The notes beneath the pieces are model-generated. The model did not search any database, was not told where the DNA came from, and saw nothing but the letters and a program-made list of their open reading frames with translations. Both the position numbers and the translations under genes were made by a program. Positions 33,261 to 45,897 of a stretch of DNA of 64,000 nucleotides are shown here, piece by piece (positions within the stretch are counted from its first letter, which is position 1; each line of letters begins with the position of its first letter). The stretch is from Hydnum rufescens UP504 (taxonomy: Eukaryota > Basidiomycota > Agaricomycetes > Cantharellales > Hydnaceae), in NCBI GenBank assembly GCA_014904985.1, contig MU128928.1, positions 86,832 through 150,831 of the forward strand, read 5' to 3'.

Positions 33261-34424
33261 GGCACATCGTGGTGTTTTCTTATTTCCTTCCAAATCCCTA
33301 TATTACAGGACTCAAGGAGGGTGTCACTGGAAATACATCTGTCTCTTCACACGGACAGAGATCAAAGAAGCTTGCGATTGCTTCTCCATGCACTTTCCCG
33401 AGCCCTGCTTCTAGGAGCTACAGGTGTCCAACACCACCCCCACTGACAGAATTCTTTGTGGTGCAGGATTTTATCATCCATACAGAGCTGATCTCGTTAA
33501 TTCTTCCGCTACAAAGTTCGAATAATATGATGAGGCACCCCGGTATAATTATCGCACGCAGACTGCCTATACAAACAGGGCTTCGCAGTATGTCACAAAA
33601 TATTGGTTCCATGTCGGTGATTTAATGGAAAGTTATAGAGCTGCAGTGCCGCCAGCTTTCCCCCGGACCTCGACCCATCGCGATCATCGCCACGATAGCA
33701 CACGGTCGGTGACCCGCTATCTCTACTTGGTTGCTACGGATCTTGACAGGCATTTTCAATGGCAGGGCGTATGGGGTTATTTCGCCGCATATCTATCTCT
33801 GGGCACCATACACATGCATAGTATTCATTGTCCTCCACATCACAGTGATCGATAACCAACTTGGGTCGTACGTAGGCCGGCCGTAGAACGTCAGCATGCC
33901 CGCCGTCTGTTCACCACACCCTAGCGGTCTGATGGCAAGGGAGGGTTCACTGCTTCCATCAAGATCTTAATTATACCTATGCCCACATATCTTTCCTTCG
34001 TTCTATGTCAGTTTTATGCTACTCTCTGGATGCAGATTCGTGGTGACCGGAATCACTCCCTACCAAGTTAATGTTTTCACCTATATACAGTGTCATGGAT
34101 CTGTTCCCTTCGCCCACTCGTTCTCCGCTGCATGATTACTCGGGGCAGGATGACGGAGGGGAAGCACGGAATGGATAGTATGCTTTGAATACTGGCTGCT
34201 CAAGCCCCTTAATACTGGTGTAAAATGAACGGCCTGATCATAGCATGCGACCGACATTCGTGCCCTCATATTTTATACAATCCTCTTAGTCCAAAGGGAC
34301 AATGACGCAAAGGAGAGAAGGGAGAGTCCTTGGGGTGGTATCACGAGATCCCGGCGTGACAGACATTACGTAATGTCTCATGGTATCGCTACGATCATTC
34401 GCGCTCACCCGAAACCAACGACTC
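33261..34424. other. Non-coding part of the right inverted arm
   Basis: No gene recognised. Mirrors about 12902-13930. Holds the upstream region of the coiled-coil gene, including CAGACATTACGTAATGTCTCA, an imperfect palindrome about 55 bp before its start. Confidence 0.55.
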
Positions 34425-35121
34425 ATGCCAAAGAGGGCAAAAAAGCCAGTGGCTAAACAGGCCAAGGTAGAGCCAGGTTAGTGCAAATAGATTCTAAATC
34501 ACTTTCAATCTCTTAACTGAAATGCTATCAAGGTCATTCTGAGTCTTCTCAAGTTCAACATGAAGCCCCAGAAGCTACCCCATCCAGGTTCAATGATCTA
34601 AAGAACCAGCTGGAACTACATTCGCGTGACATCAAGACACTGCTTGCAACAAATGAGAGGCTGGAGACCACGATCGAGAGGCATGAGGCCACGATCGAGA
34701 GGCATGAGGCCACCAATCAGCTACAGGCCCGCACAAACGAGGACCTGGAGGACAGGCTGCACACAACATCGCTGGCCGCTGCGGGGGTACGTGCCTCTGG
34801 TCCCCTTTGCTCTTATACTGTACTTACACTTTTCCTTTGCAGGATAGGGCTGCAATCAACAAAATTCGCAACCGGATTTTACTAGACCTGGGTCCCAAGA
34901 AACTTTCCAGAATACATATGCCACTACAAGAACTGGGAGACCTGAAAGTCCCGCTTTCCAAACTTGGAGGATTTGGTCCACTCGGCAGAGCAGTATCTGA
35001 ACACGTCAGGACATTTCAAGATCAGTGCAAACTGGAGGGCGCTCGGGCATCGGACGTCGGCACTACGAACGTTACTGCTACCGATCGAAATGCGGAAGGC
35101 TGGCGATGCCACTCCACATAG
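34425..35121 (+). CDS. Small coiled-coil protein with a basic N-terminus (194 aa)
   Basis: Exons 34425-34476, 34533-34786 and 34843-35121 join in phase, each intron 56 bp. The start MPKRAKKPVAKQAKVEP is Lys-rich and could act as a nuclear localisation signal. Residues about 35-100 form a coiled coil with two exact ERHEATI-type repeats. The C-terminal half (RNRILLDLGPKKLS, MPLQELGDLKVPLSKLGGFG) is Leu- and Gly-rich and ends at HST. No known domain. A frameshifted copy at 12272-12901 shares the intron positions. The gene faces the unknown gene at 35239 and their 3' ends are 117 bp apart. Intact frames and conserved introns support a real gene. Confidence 0.65.
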
Positions 35122-35238
35122 TTCAATGAAAGAGTACATTGGCGAAAGTGTTCTGGCTTTGGAGGAAGGGTGGGAGCAGGATAATATGATTGTTACTTTC
35201 CGGGTGGTGTTCAACCTAGACCCTACTTTGTGACTACA

Positions 35239-35811
35239 CTACACATAATCTTTATTTTTCCGTCCCACAATGACTTCATCATCTTCAGCACAGTCTTTCC
35301 CCCTTGCATCGGGAATATAAACGCGCTTCGCGAGAAGTGGAACGCGCTCTGCCCAGGCAGGGATCGTCTCGTATATCTTCGGCTTCTCCGCTTGTTCTTC
35401 GAAGTCTTCAATGATGGCCGGCGCGTCGCGAGGTAGGCCGTAGTCAATGCGGCGATTAAACGCGAGACACATTAACTTTGTTAAGACTGCAAGGACTGCG
35501 TAACGCAGAGCATCAGGATCTTCAGGATCGGGGAGGTCTGCGACTTTCCAGTCCGGATGCTCTCTGCAGAAATGTTCGAGCTCATTGCGAAATTGAATGT
35601 TCCAGTCGACTACGAAGAACTCGTAGAGGTGGTAAAATGATGCAGATGGGGCGTACGGTGAATGAGAACGGAGAAGACGTAACAAGACGAGGAATGTGGA
35701 GACATGCCATTTGTTAGAGCGGGCTATTGGGTAACAGCGATAGACGGCAGTTTTATCAGCCAAGAGGACATCTACTGGTGGTGGCAATGGGTCTCGAGAC
35801 GTTGTGGCCAC
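35239..35811 (-). CDS. Conserved-looking protein of unknown function (about 190 aa)
   Basis: One long open frame reads PPPVDVLLADKTAVYRCYPI, NKWHVSTFLVLLRLLRSH, SFYHLYEFFVVDWNIQFRNE, HPDWKVADLPDPEDPDALRY and ends GRKNKDYV. There is no domain I can name. Its aromatic, Leu-rich helices suggest a globular soluble protein. The frame opens at a GTG (35811) with stops just upstream, so the true start is probably in a short upstream exon joined at GGGATAG|TCGG. I could not place that exon. The final codons and 3' flank are the outer end of the right inverted arm and are repeated near 12130. Confidence 0.55.
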   Translation of the reverse strand: MATTSRDPLPPPVDVLLADKTAVYRCYPIARSNKWHVSTFLVLLRLLRSHSPYAPSASFYHLYEFFVVDWNIQFRNELEHFCREHPDWKVADLPDPEDPDALRYAVLAVLTKLMCLAFNRRIDYGLPRDAPAIIEDFEEQAEKPKIYETIPAWAERVPLLAKRVYIPDARGKDCAEDDEVIVGRKNKDYV

Positions 35812-36122
35812 AGTGCCGACTATCCCTTGATAAAATCACGGCACGCTACAGCATGAAAGATCCCAATAACACGGCGAGACCTACCTGATTACTGTATTTG
35901 TGAAAATTACAGTAAGTTGAGAGTTTTGGAATGAGCCTCTGCGGTTCCGGCAAACCCCGCTAATAACATCGGCTGGACTCTAACGGCTGGATTCCCAACT
36001 CTTTAGGCTGCGATGAGATTTCGATCTTGTAAATGTAGACCATACCGTCCTTCGGCCTGGACTGTAACACCATAAAGCTCCTTTACCCCTTGGGCCTCAC
36101 TGACTGTATTAAACCTGACGAC

Positions 36123-37752
36123 ATGCCGAACCCTGACTTGGACAGCGGACGCTACGAAATCGCACCTTACACCAATCGCCTGGGCCTCGCAAGCGATGTT
36201 ATCTCTTCGTGCCTTCTTGCTTTTTCCGTGTTCAGTGCTTCAGTGGTCATAGTTGCATTGTTTAAACTAGATAACAAGAACAAGCTTCGCTCTCGTACAC
36301 TTCTAGGCTTATTTACGGCGCATCTTTGGTCTGGGTTAGTACTATATTTCACCCTATCTGTGCTTTCCTCAGAGCCAACAACGTTGTGTTCTGTGACCCA
36401 TTAGGGCTATATTTTTGGGGTTTATCTTGGCGAGTCTCGCTGGGCATGCGCCGAAGTCTGGTTCATCCACTTGCCAGGTTTCTGCATTTCTTGTACAGAG
36501 CGCCATGTGGTGCCAGTATCTATTCACCGTCGCAGTGGCGACAGTGTCATACGCCATCTTGCTTCATCCCCTTTCCCCATTCACGATAAAACTCGAACGA
36601 CACTGGTACCTGTTGTACCTCACTATTTATTTCGTATCTCTTGGTCTTTCTGCATTGCAAACTGGAATGTACCAAGCCGTTTACATCGGGGGCTTCTGCT
36701 TCAACAAGTCAGAGAGCAATTTGCTCGATGAGCTTAGTGGATGCATTCCCAGGTATGGAAATTCCGTACGATGCTGCACGGCCAGATGGTCTCACCCACG
36801 CTGTCATTCAGGGCAATCGTCCTTTTCATCATCATCGCGCTGTACTGGAAAATCACTTGGTTTCTCCGCCGACACCGCACGTTGTCGATGACATCGACCC
36901 TCTTTCGACGTAGAAAATCCAAGTGCCTAACGGGAACTGCTGGCCTCGCAATCCCCGCTGCACCGCAAGTGGAGGAGCTTGCGTCCGCAAAAGGCGCTTC
37001 TCCGTGGGATGCTCTATACATCCCTGGTCTCAGTGAAGCTCTCATGCTCTCAAAGGCAGAAGAGCAAACCCTCGAGTATCGTCTTCCTCTGTTTTGGTTC
37101 GAAGCCTGCCCTTCTGAAAAGCGACCGAGCCTGAGTGGGTCTCTGGACATTTCGTTGCCAAGCGGCGAATCAACATCAACCGTACCCTCATCAACACAGG
37201 GCGTGCACTATGTGGAATCTGACTCTTCTCGCACTCTCGCCGAGAAGGCGTCTGTTCCAAGTTTGCTCTCCGAGACATCAAGTATAGACTCCTTGGATTC
37301 TCCCCCGCCAAAGGCGTCCTGTAATCCGTACGACGCAGGGCCTGATTACAACCGTGGCGGTCCGAACACAAACCCAAAAGCCGTCAGCCTGCAAAGCCAA
37401 CGGGAGAGCTATGAAACGTTGCACAACTTGCTGATGCGCAAAGCAGCCCTTTTATTCATGTTGTTTCCTCTCACTGTGAGTTCACCATCACGGGTAACAT
37501 CTCACCCCCTGGGGGAACATCGTGTCTCATGCAAGGGACCTCCTTTTTACCTCGCAGTATACCATCCTGACTATTATCTCCTTGGCGAGAGTGATTGACG
37601 ACTATGCTGCCCCGCATCCGAGTCCTGTAATGCATGCGATCTCGCGCTGGACCTTGTTCCTTCAAGGCCCCCTGGATGCACTCACGTATGGTGTCATAGC
37701 TTTCAAAATCAAGAAAGACGTGGGCAAGGCGATTCGTTCTCGATGGCTCTAA
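36123..37752 (+). CDS. Seven-transmembrane receptor, Git3/cAMP-receptor-like
   Basis: Exons 36123-36334, 36405-36752, 36812-37475 and 37558-37752 join in phase to 472 residues. Seven hydrophobic segments appear in order: VISSCLLAFSVFSASVVIVAL, HLWSGAIFLGFILASLAG, SAMWCQYLFTVAVATVSYAI, HWYLLYLTIYFVSLGLSALQ, AIVLFIIIALYWKITWFL, then after a 165-residue loop LLFMLFPLTYTILTIISLA, and WTLFLQGPLDALTYGVIAFK. A short outer N-terminus, Cys residues flanking TM3 and a long Ser-rich third inner loop are typical of fungal glucose/cAMP-type GPCRs that couple to Gpa proteins. The ligand is unknown. The first intron has two acceptor choices; only the 70-bp form keeps TM2 in frame. Converges with glutamate synthase (248 bp). 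Confidence 0.8.
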
Positions 37753-38000
37753 GAGGGGGAGCAGGGTAGCAGAATGTATTGTGTGCTACATGATTGTATA
37801 CAGACGAACGGGGAATCAAGCAGTTCTCTCTCTTTGGGGCTTTCGTCAGGATCCAAGCGTAACCAGTAGGGATATAATCGAGAAGATGGCAGTGCAGGAT
37901 AATCATGATGGCGAATGCAGATTAACTTAAGAAAAAGCAGGAATCGAACACATCTAAAGTCATAAAACATGTTCGAAAGGGCGTCAGGTAATGGTGGGCT

Positions 38001-41000
38001 TCAAGCCCCAACCTTGACTTCGTGAGAGATTCCGTTGGTGCCACTGAATCCATGGACACCGTTGCTAATACCATTGACGCCGTTTCCAACGTTGTGAATG
38101 ACTGGAGGGGGGACAAACCGCTTATGAAAATAACCGACATCAAAAGATTGCTAAAGCGAATGACAATCAACACTCACCCGTGTAACAATTCCTCCTGCTG
38201 AAGCCAGGCGGGTAGCACCATCACTGAGATAGGCATCGACTTCGGCGGCAGCACCACGCCCCTCACTGAATGAGGAATAATTGAGTCAACGTGACGCCTT
38301 GATTAGTACGAACTGGGGAAATCCATACTTGATGCCCCACACGATCAGCGATTGACCGCGCCGGCAGTCACCAGCAGCGAATACACCCAGCTGGTTGGTG
38401 GAATATTTCTAGAGTGAGAGGACAAGAATTTATGAATGTATCTCGCATAACATAGGGGCAGAAGGACCAGCCTTGAGAGGAGTGTGGATATTCGATCGCC
38501 CATCAACCTTGACATCCAGGGCCTTGATGAGTTCCGGTTGAGGACCGAGGAACCCTAGAGCAAGGAAAACGAGTTGGGCTGGGAAGAACTTCTCTGAGCC
38601 AGGGATCTCCTCCATTTTCCACCGTCCTCCACTGTCCTTGGTCCATTCCACGCGAACAGTGTTGAGCCCTTGAGCTTGCCGTCTTCAACCACGAAGTCCT
38701 TGGTAGAAATGCTGTACTCGCGAGGATCTACGAAGAGTCAAAATGAATATCTTGTAGGGGTCGGTCCCGATCATCTCACCTTGACCAAAATGGGCAGCAA
38801 CTTCAGTGTGCCCGTAGTCGGTCCGGAAGATGCGAGGCCATTGGGGCCATGGATTATCACGGCCCCGTGAGGCAGGAGGTTGGGGTAACAACTCAAAGTT
38901 GGTGACGGATTTTGCACCATGACGCATCGAAGTACCAATGCAATCATTCCCAGTGTCACCGCCCCCGATGACAATAACGTCCTTGCCTCTAGCATTGATG
39001 TACTGACCATTTTGCAATTCCGAGTCGAGAAGCGACTTGGTATTCAACTGTAGAACAGAACAGTGAGCTCAAAAACCCCACAGAGTAAGGACGAGAGCCC
39101 AACTTGAAGGAATTCCATCGCAAAGTGAATTCCATCGCATCACGGACCGGGTATTTTAAGATCTCGTGGCCAAGTGGCACCAGTCGCGATCACGACCGCA
39201 TCGTTTTGGGCGCGGATGTCCGCAGCATCAATATCGACACCGACATTGGCATTATTTATGAAGGTCTGAACCGGCGTATCTTTAAGCCAATTGTCAAATT
39301 CGAAACCTGCACACTCGGCGACTTACGACTCCTTCGGCCTCCATCATGTCAAGCCGCCGTTGAACCACGCTCTTGTCAAGCTTCATGCTGCACCAAAGCC
39401 CAATGAGCCTTGGACCATCGTCGTCAAATATGAGGAACGTACTTTGGAATACCATACATGAGCAATCCGCCCATGCGGTCATTGCGGTCGTAGACCGTAA
39501 CGAAGTGGCCAGCTTTGTTAAGCTGGTCAGCGCAGGCCAATCCAGCAGGCCCAGATCCGATAATGGCGACATGTTTTCCAGTGCGGAAGTTTGGAACTTG
39601 AGGTTCCATCCAACCCATTTCGAAGCCCTGGGGAACTCGCCGCCTTAGCAAATATGGCATTATACACGAAATCAGACCCCACATGTACCTTGTCAATAAT
39701 AGCACACTCGATACTCTTGATACCGACGGGAAGTTCATTGATGCCAAGAACGCACGCGCCCTCACAAGGGGCCGGGCACACACGACCGGTAAACTCGGGG
39801 AAGTTGTTGGTCAGCAACAGACGATTGAGCGCATCACGCCATTGACCTTTGAATACAAGGTCGTTCCACTTGGGGATGACGTTGGAGATGGGACACCCCG
39901 TGTCAGACTGACAGAAGGGCACACCGCAGTCCATACACCTAGCGGACTGGTACTTGAGCTCGCTCTCACTCAGACGAGTTGAGATCTCCTTCCAGTCCCG
40001 AACGCGTTTGCGAGGTGGTCGGTAGCTTTCATTAAGTCGCTTGTACTTCATGAAGCCCCGGGTCTTGTCTAATTTGGCCATCCGCTCCCGGGTAGTTTTC
40101 TCGTCCAGTGCTGAATCTTCAAGATCGCCAACGGCAGGCTCGTGTCTGCGTGAAGGCTGGCTTGACAAGGTCCTTGGGAGCAGAATGTCTTCCAAGCCCT
40201 CAGAAGCGAGGTCTACTTGACTGGCAGTGTGAGAGGGAACAAGATCGATGGTGCTCATCCGTTTCTTGTCTTCCTTGGCCCTAACTGCTTCTTGCTCAAG
40301 CACACGTTTGTACTCAAGAGGCATGACCCGAACGAAGAGAGGGAGGAGATGGTGGAAGTCCTGGAGAACGCGGTCGGCAATTTCGGATCCAGTGTAGTGG
40401 CGGTGATCTTCAATCAGCGTTCGAAGCTGGGCAATCTCGTGGGGATCGTTGACTTTCCCGAGCTCAACCATCTCCATGTTGACCTTGGAGGAAAAAGTGT
40501 GAGGCCGGTCGAGAACATAGGCGATACCACCGCTCATCCCAGCGGCGAAGTTGCGACCCGTTGTTCCAAGCACGACCACCCGACCACCAGTCATATACTC
40601 GCATCCATGGTCCCCGGTTCCTTCGACAACTGCGTTTGCACCAGAGTTACGAACCGCGAAACGTTCGGCAGCCACGCCCCGAATGAACGCCTCACCGGAC
40701 GTGGCTCCATAAAGACAGACATTGCCGATGATGACGTTCTCCTCGGCTTTGAAGGTGGAAGCCTTGGGAGGGTAGACGATCAAACGACCACCAGACAATC
40801 CCTTGCCAACATAGTCGTTAGCATCACCCTCAAGCTCGATGGTAATACCCGGAGCGAGGAAGGCACCGCATGATTGACCTGCGGAGCCTTGCATGCTGAT
40901 ATGAATCGTATCCTTGGGAAGACCCTCCTCGCCGTAAAGCTTGGATACCTTGTAAGACAGGGTTGTCCCCAGAGCTCGATCAGGTGTTCACGACATTGCA

Positions 41001-44000
41001 GTCGATACGGACAGGAAGTCCTTTTGTCAATGCTGGCTCAGACTCGTCAATGAACTTGTTGTCCAAACGGATGTAAAGTTTGTGGTCTTGTTGCCGAACA
41101 CGATAGGTGGCAGCACCGGGGCGCATCTGCCATGCCGGTTTTAGGACAGGGGAGAGATCCAGCTGTGCAGTCTTCGGTGTACGAAGTGATTCGTCCACTT
41201 TGAGCATATCTGAGCGACCAACCATTTCGTTGATGGTACGGAATCCTAGTTTCGCCATGAGGCCCCGAAGTTCCTCCGCTACATAATAAAAAAAGTTAAT
41301 AACTTGCTCCGGTTGACCAGCAAACTTGGATCGCAAAAGAGGATCCTGGGTAGCAATACCAACAGGGCATGTGTTCACTGTGTGTAGAAGGGTCAAAGGA
41401 AACTGTAAATTGAAGGCCGACCGATACCGGACGATGCACAGTAAGACTTACGATGGCACTTTCTCATCATGATGCAACCCATCGCAATCAACGGAGTGGT
41501 GGCGAAGCCCCACTCCTCAGCCCCAAGCAAACACGCGATAGCGACATCGCGACCAGTACGGATCTGGCCGTCCGTCTGGACAACGACACGACCACGCAGA
41601 TCATTGAGTACAAGGGTCTGATGGGTCTCGGCAAGACCCAGTTCCCATGGTAAACCGGCATACTTGATACCAGTCCATTTCGATGCTCCAGTTCCTCCAT
41701 CGTGACCAGAAATCAAGATGTGATCGGCCTTGGCTTTCGCCACACCGCTGGCAATGATACCGACACCGACTTCCGAGACAAGTTTGACTGAAACACGAGC
41801 GCGGGGGTTTGAGCACTTGAGATCATAAATTAATTGTTTAAGGTCCTCAATCGAATAGATGTCATGGTGAGGAGGGGGAGAAATCAAACCGACACCAGTG
41901 GTGGAGTGGCGTGTACGGGCGATAGACCCGGAGACCTTGTGGCCAGGAAGCTCTCCTCCCTCGCCAGGTTTTGCACCTTGCGCCATCTTAATCTGCAATT
42001 CGTCAGCATCGGAAAGATAGTTTGAGGTGACGCCGAATCGTCCCGATGCGACTTGCTTGATGGCACTGCGCATGATGTCCCCATTGGGCAAAGGCTTGGA
42101 TCGCTCAGCATCCTCTCCTCCCTCGCCAGTGTTGGACTTGCCGCCCAACCGGTTCATCGCAATGGCAAGGGTGGAGTGGGCTTCCATCGAGATCGAACCG
42201 TAGGACATGGCACCCGTGCAGAAACGACGCACGATCTCGTTCCACGGTTCGACTTGCTCAATGGGAATGGGCGTCGCCGCATCATAGTCGAAGTCAAGTA
42301 ACCCTCGCAATGTGACCTGCCTGACCTGATCTCGGGCGTTGCGAGCATATGCATCGTAGGCTGTCTGATTCTTCTCACGGACGGCATCCTGAAGGTGGGC
42401 GATGCCGGCTGGATCGTTAACGTGGGCTTCGCCACCATCGCGCCAGTGATATTCGCCAGATTCGGGCATGCCGGGAGGAACAATGGTATCACGGGAAGGC
42501 CATGCTCGCTCATGGAATTCGAATGCGTCCATGGCAAGTAGCTCGAATGTAGCACCTTGCACTCGACTAGGAGTGCCGACGAAACATTTTTCGACAACCT
42601 CTTGGTGCAAACCAAGGATTTCGAAAATTTGGGCGCCCTTGTAGGATTGGAGCGTTGAGATGCCCATCTTGGACATTACCTTCAAGATACCAGCATCGGT
42701 AGCGTAACGATAATTGTGAATGAGCTTCTCGGCGATTGTTCGTTCTTGACCCTGAAAGATGTCACACATCATTAGTCATGACGTAAAAAGCAGGGGCACG
42801 TGACTCACAAGCCTTCTCGGGCAACCTTGTACACGACCTCCATGACCAAATATGGGCAGATAGCATCTGCCCCGTATCCAACAAGGACACATAAGTGGTG
42901 GACTTCCTTGGCCTCACCAGTCTCGACCATAAGGGCGACCTTGGAACGTTTCTTTAGACTAACGAGATGATGGTGGACCCCACCACAGGCTGCCAGTGCA
43001 CTAAGCGCCACGCGCTTAGGCCCAACACCACGATCAGACAGGATAATGACCTTGACACCATTCTCTATGGCTCGACTGGCTTCATCGAAGACACGGTCTA
43101 GAGCACGTTGGTACCCAGGAAGGCCCTCAGATTTAGGGAACGTTATGTCGATCGTCTGCGATACCCACTTCGAGTATGCGGCCTTGAGGTTTTTCATGGC
43201 GTTCATTTCTTGAATAGAGAGCACCGGGCTGGGAAGTAGGATGCGGTGGCACTGCTCCGGCCTCATCTCGAGGAAGTTGCCCTCGGGTCCGACATATGCC
43301 TCAAGAGACATGACAATGTCTTCACGGATGGGATCGATGGGGGGATTGGTGACTTGAGCAAAGAGCTGACGGAAGTAGTCATAAATCAACCGGGCTTGGA
43401 CAGCCATGCACGCCAATGGTGCATCGTTGCCCATAGAGCCCAGAGCCTCCTTCCCTTCTGAGACCATGGGGAGCATGAGTAAGTTTAATTGTTCAACGCT
43501 ATATCCGAAGGCGAGGAGGACGGGATCTTGACTGAGCGGAGAGTCGTCTATGACGGGCTCAATATTGATCGTACGTTGGACTCGCTTCATAATAGCGGGA
43601 ACCTGAAGCATCTGGTTCTCGATCCAAGAAGCAAAGTTTTGCCTGCGTGCAGTCGTCTGCTTAAGTTCCTTGTCGTCGACAATCCGCCCTTCCACAGTAT
43701 CAACGAGCAACATGCGACCGGGTTTGAGACGGCCTTTCTGAATGACCTTTTCAGGCACAACAGGCAGTACCCCAACCTCGGATGCGCAGATCATGATGTC
43801 TTCATTCGTGACAACGAAGCGGCATGGACGCAAGCCATTACGGTCAAGATTGGCCCCGCAGTAGCGGCCGTCACTGAATGCAAAGAGTGCGGGACCATCC
43901 CAGGGTTCCTGCAAACACGCAGCCCACTGGTAGAACGCCTTCTTTTGGGGGTCCATCAGCTCATTGTCCTGCCAAGCTTCGGGAACGAGCATCATGACAG

Positions 44001-45274
44001 CCTCGGGGAGGGTGACGACGCCATTCACGACGAGCAATTCAAGCACGTTATCGAAAGCAGCAGAATCAGAACCCCCAGACTCGATGATAGGGTAGAGCCT
44101 ATCAAGCTCAGGACCGAAGGAAGTTGACTGCAAGAGGCCTTCACGAGCGCGCATCCAGTTCTTATTTCCTCGAACAGTGTTGATTTCACCGTTGTGAGCC
44201 GCCCATCGCAAGGGTTGGGCACGGTCCCAGCTGGGGAAGGTGTTCGTTGAGAAACGAGAATGCACGAGAGTGAAATGTGATTTGTAGAGAACATGATTGA
44301 GGTCGTGGTAATAGTTGTACACTTGCACGGGGCTAAGTTGGCCCTTGTACACGATATTTTTGGACGAGAGCGAACACACGTAGAACCACTTGGCGAGACC
44401 GCTGTGAGGGGGATCAATGAAATAAGAATCGAAAGGTACTTGCATTCCTGCGAAAAAGATGTATGGACGAACATGGTGTGCCCCGCATACTTTCGTAGGA
44501 CATAAAGGTGTCTCTCAAAATATTTCTCATCAAACGGACCGGCCTGGCTGACGGAGCCAAGGCCGTAATGAGCAGTAAGAACGACAAATGGTTGAAGAAT
44601 AGTAGGCTCTTTGCTGCCAGAGGCAGGGCCCAAGATGGTGCCATCGGTAGGGACTTCTCTCCAACCAAGAACACGCAAACCAAGATCTTCTGCAATCCGC
44701 TCAAAGATCTTTTGGTGACTGCGTCGCTCATCGGTATCGTTAGGATTGAAGAAGACATTTCCGACAGCATATTGACCAGGCTCGGGGAGCTTGCACTCAA
44801 GATCACGCTCGGCCTCGCGCTTGAAGAAACCATGAGGGATACCCGTCATCACACCGGCCCCATCACCGTCCCGACTATCCGCGCCTGGAATGAAGAGCAG
44901 GTTATGAGCAGGATGCCAAAGTTAAAACCATAGAGATCCAGACCAGTTGCTCCTCGATGAGTCATTGCACACAAGAGAGCACGAGCATCAGAAACGATCT
45001 TATGGGAAACTTCGCCTTTAACGTGGCATATAAAACCTACACCGCAAGAGTCTCTGTCTAGCTCGTTGACGTAGAGCCCTAATCGCGGAAGGATAGTATG
45101 AGTATGAGGGAGAAGAGGAGGGCAGATGGGCTAGGACGAACCTTGGCTTGCAGGAAGAGCCCCCGCCCAGGACTCAGGGTCGCGGCGGACGGCGTCGAAG
45201 CCGCGATCATCAGGGTCATGGAGTAAACTGTCGTCGGTGTATGTGTCTGGTAGGGTGTGGAGGGTGTTTGCCAT
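38001..45274 (-). CDS. GLT1: Glutamate synthase (NADH-GOGAT), with three apparent frame breaks
   Basis: Fused large and small subunits, about 2,100 residues over many short introns, from [12 protein letters not shown] (45274) to HEVKVGA (38001). It converts glutamine plus 2-oxoglutarate to two glutamates. Order: short propeptide and nucleophile Cys56 in [11 protein letters not shown]; amidotransferase ([14 protein letters not shown]); central domain; FMN/Fe-S synthase domain ([50 protein letters not shown]); GXGXG domain ([11 protein letters not shown]); small subunit with [33 protein letters not shown] and [11 protein letters not shown]. Three points break the frame: just after the acceptor at 42751 (VKN-x-TIAEKL), a TGA at 40980-40982 inside [14 protein letters not shown], and about 38664 (KLKG-NTVRVEW). 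Each is a one-base indel in a conserved stretch. Pseudogene, allele or assembly error cannot be told apart here. Confidence 0.9.
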
Positions 45275-45897
45275 AGAAAGCACTCAGCGGCGCAGCGGTT
45301 TGTGGTTCACTCAAATCGAGGGGAGGAAAATTTTATCCTCGACAAGATTGAAGAAGAAGGAAAAATCTGCAAGATATAATATAGGGTAGTTTCGGGGAAG
45401 TTGCCGGTTAAACCCGAATTGGGAGAGTTGGGCCGAAAAACTGCGGAGGAAGGCCCCATGACGGGTCTCCAGACCCGTCCTCCTTACTGGATGCCCTGCC
45501 ACCGGTATCAAACAATTGAAAGTAATTTCATTGCCGCTAGTCTCCTGAATTCCACCAAAAAAAGAAAGGCAATCCTCCGCCGCCCTCGCTATGTCGAGAG
45601 AAGTAGTCAAAGTCTGCAGGGAAAGCAGGATCAATGGAGGCCGAACAAGGACTGAATCTTGTCCCCACCTATCCCCACACTCAGGGCCAGAACAGTCTGT
45701 GATTGGGGGGCGAATGAATGCCAATGGAGTTGAGATAGCCTAGAATAGGGCTTACCGCGCGCTCTTCAAGAGTGAGCCGACGATACAGGGTTTGCTTTTC
45801 TGGGCTCGCTAAGGCAGAGGGGGCCGTTTGATGTGGCCTAAATGTCAAGGCGTATTGCCCTGTTTGGCAACGTTATTTCAGCGGCGATCCGAGATAT
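45275..45897. other. Intergenic: GLT1 promoter and scramblase 3' flank
   Basis: A weak minus-strand frame at 45311-45724 has no family resemblance and probably lies in the GLT1 5' leader. No gene called. Confidence 0.5.

Larger units (their letters stand above)
32816..35274 (+). repeat. Right arm of the inverted duplication (pairs with 12126-14451)
   Basis: Begins at CCGTCAT in a sidA-like segment and ends at the last codons of the unknown gene at 35239. This arm holds the intact coiled-coil gene, and its outer end joins normal single-copy DNA. It is therefore the likelier original for that part, while the sidA part must have come from the 15-18 kb locus. Confidence 0.85.

Noticed and set aside
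40217..40873. 218-codon plus-strand ORF
   Set aside because: Antisense shadow of the GXGXG domain of glutamate synthase.
43489..44127. 212-codon plus-strand ORF
   Set aside because: Exactly antisense to the conserved amidotransferase/central region of glutamate synthase; composition mirrors it.
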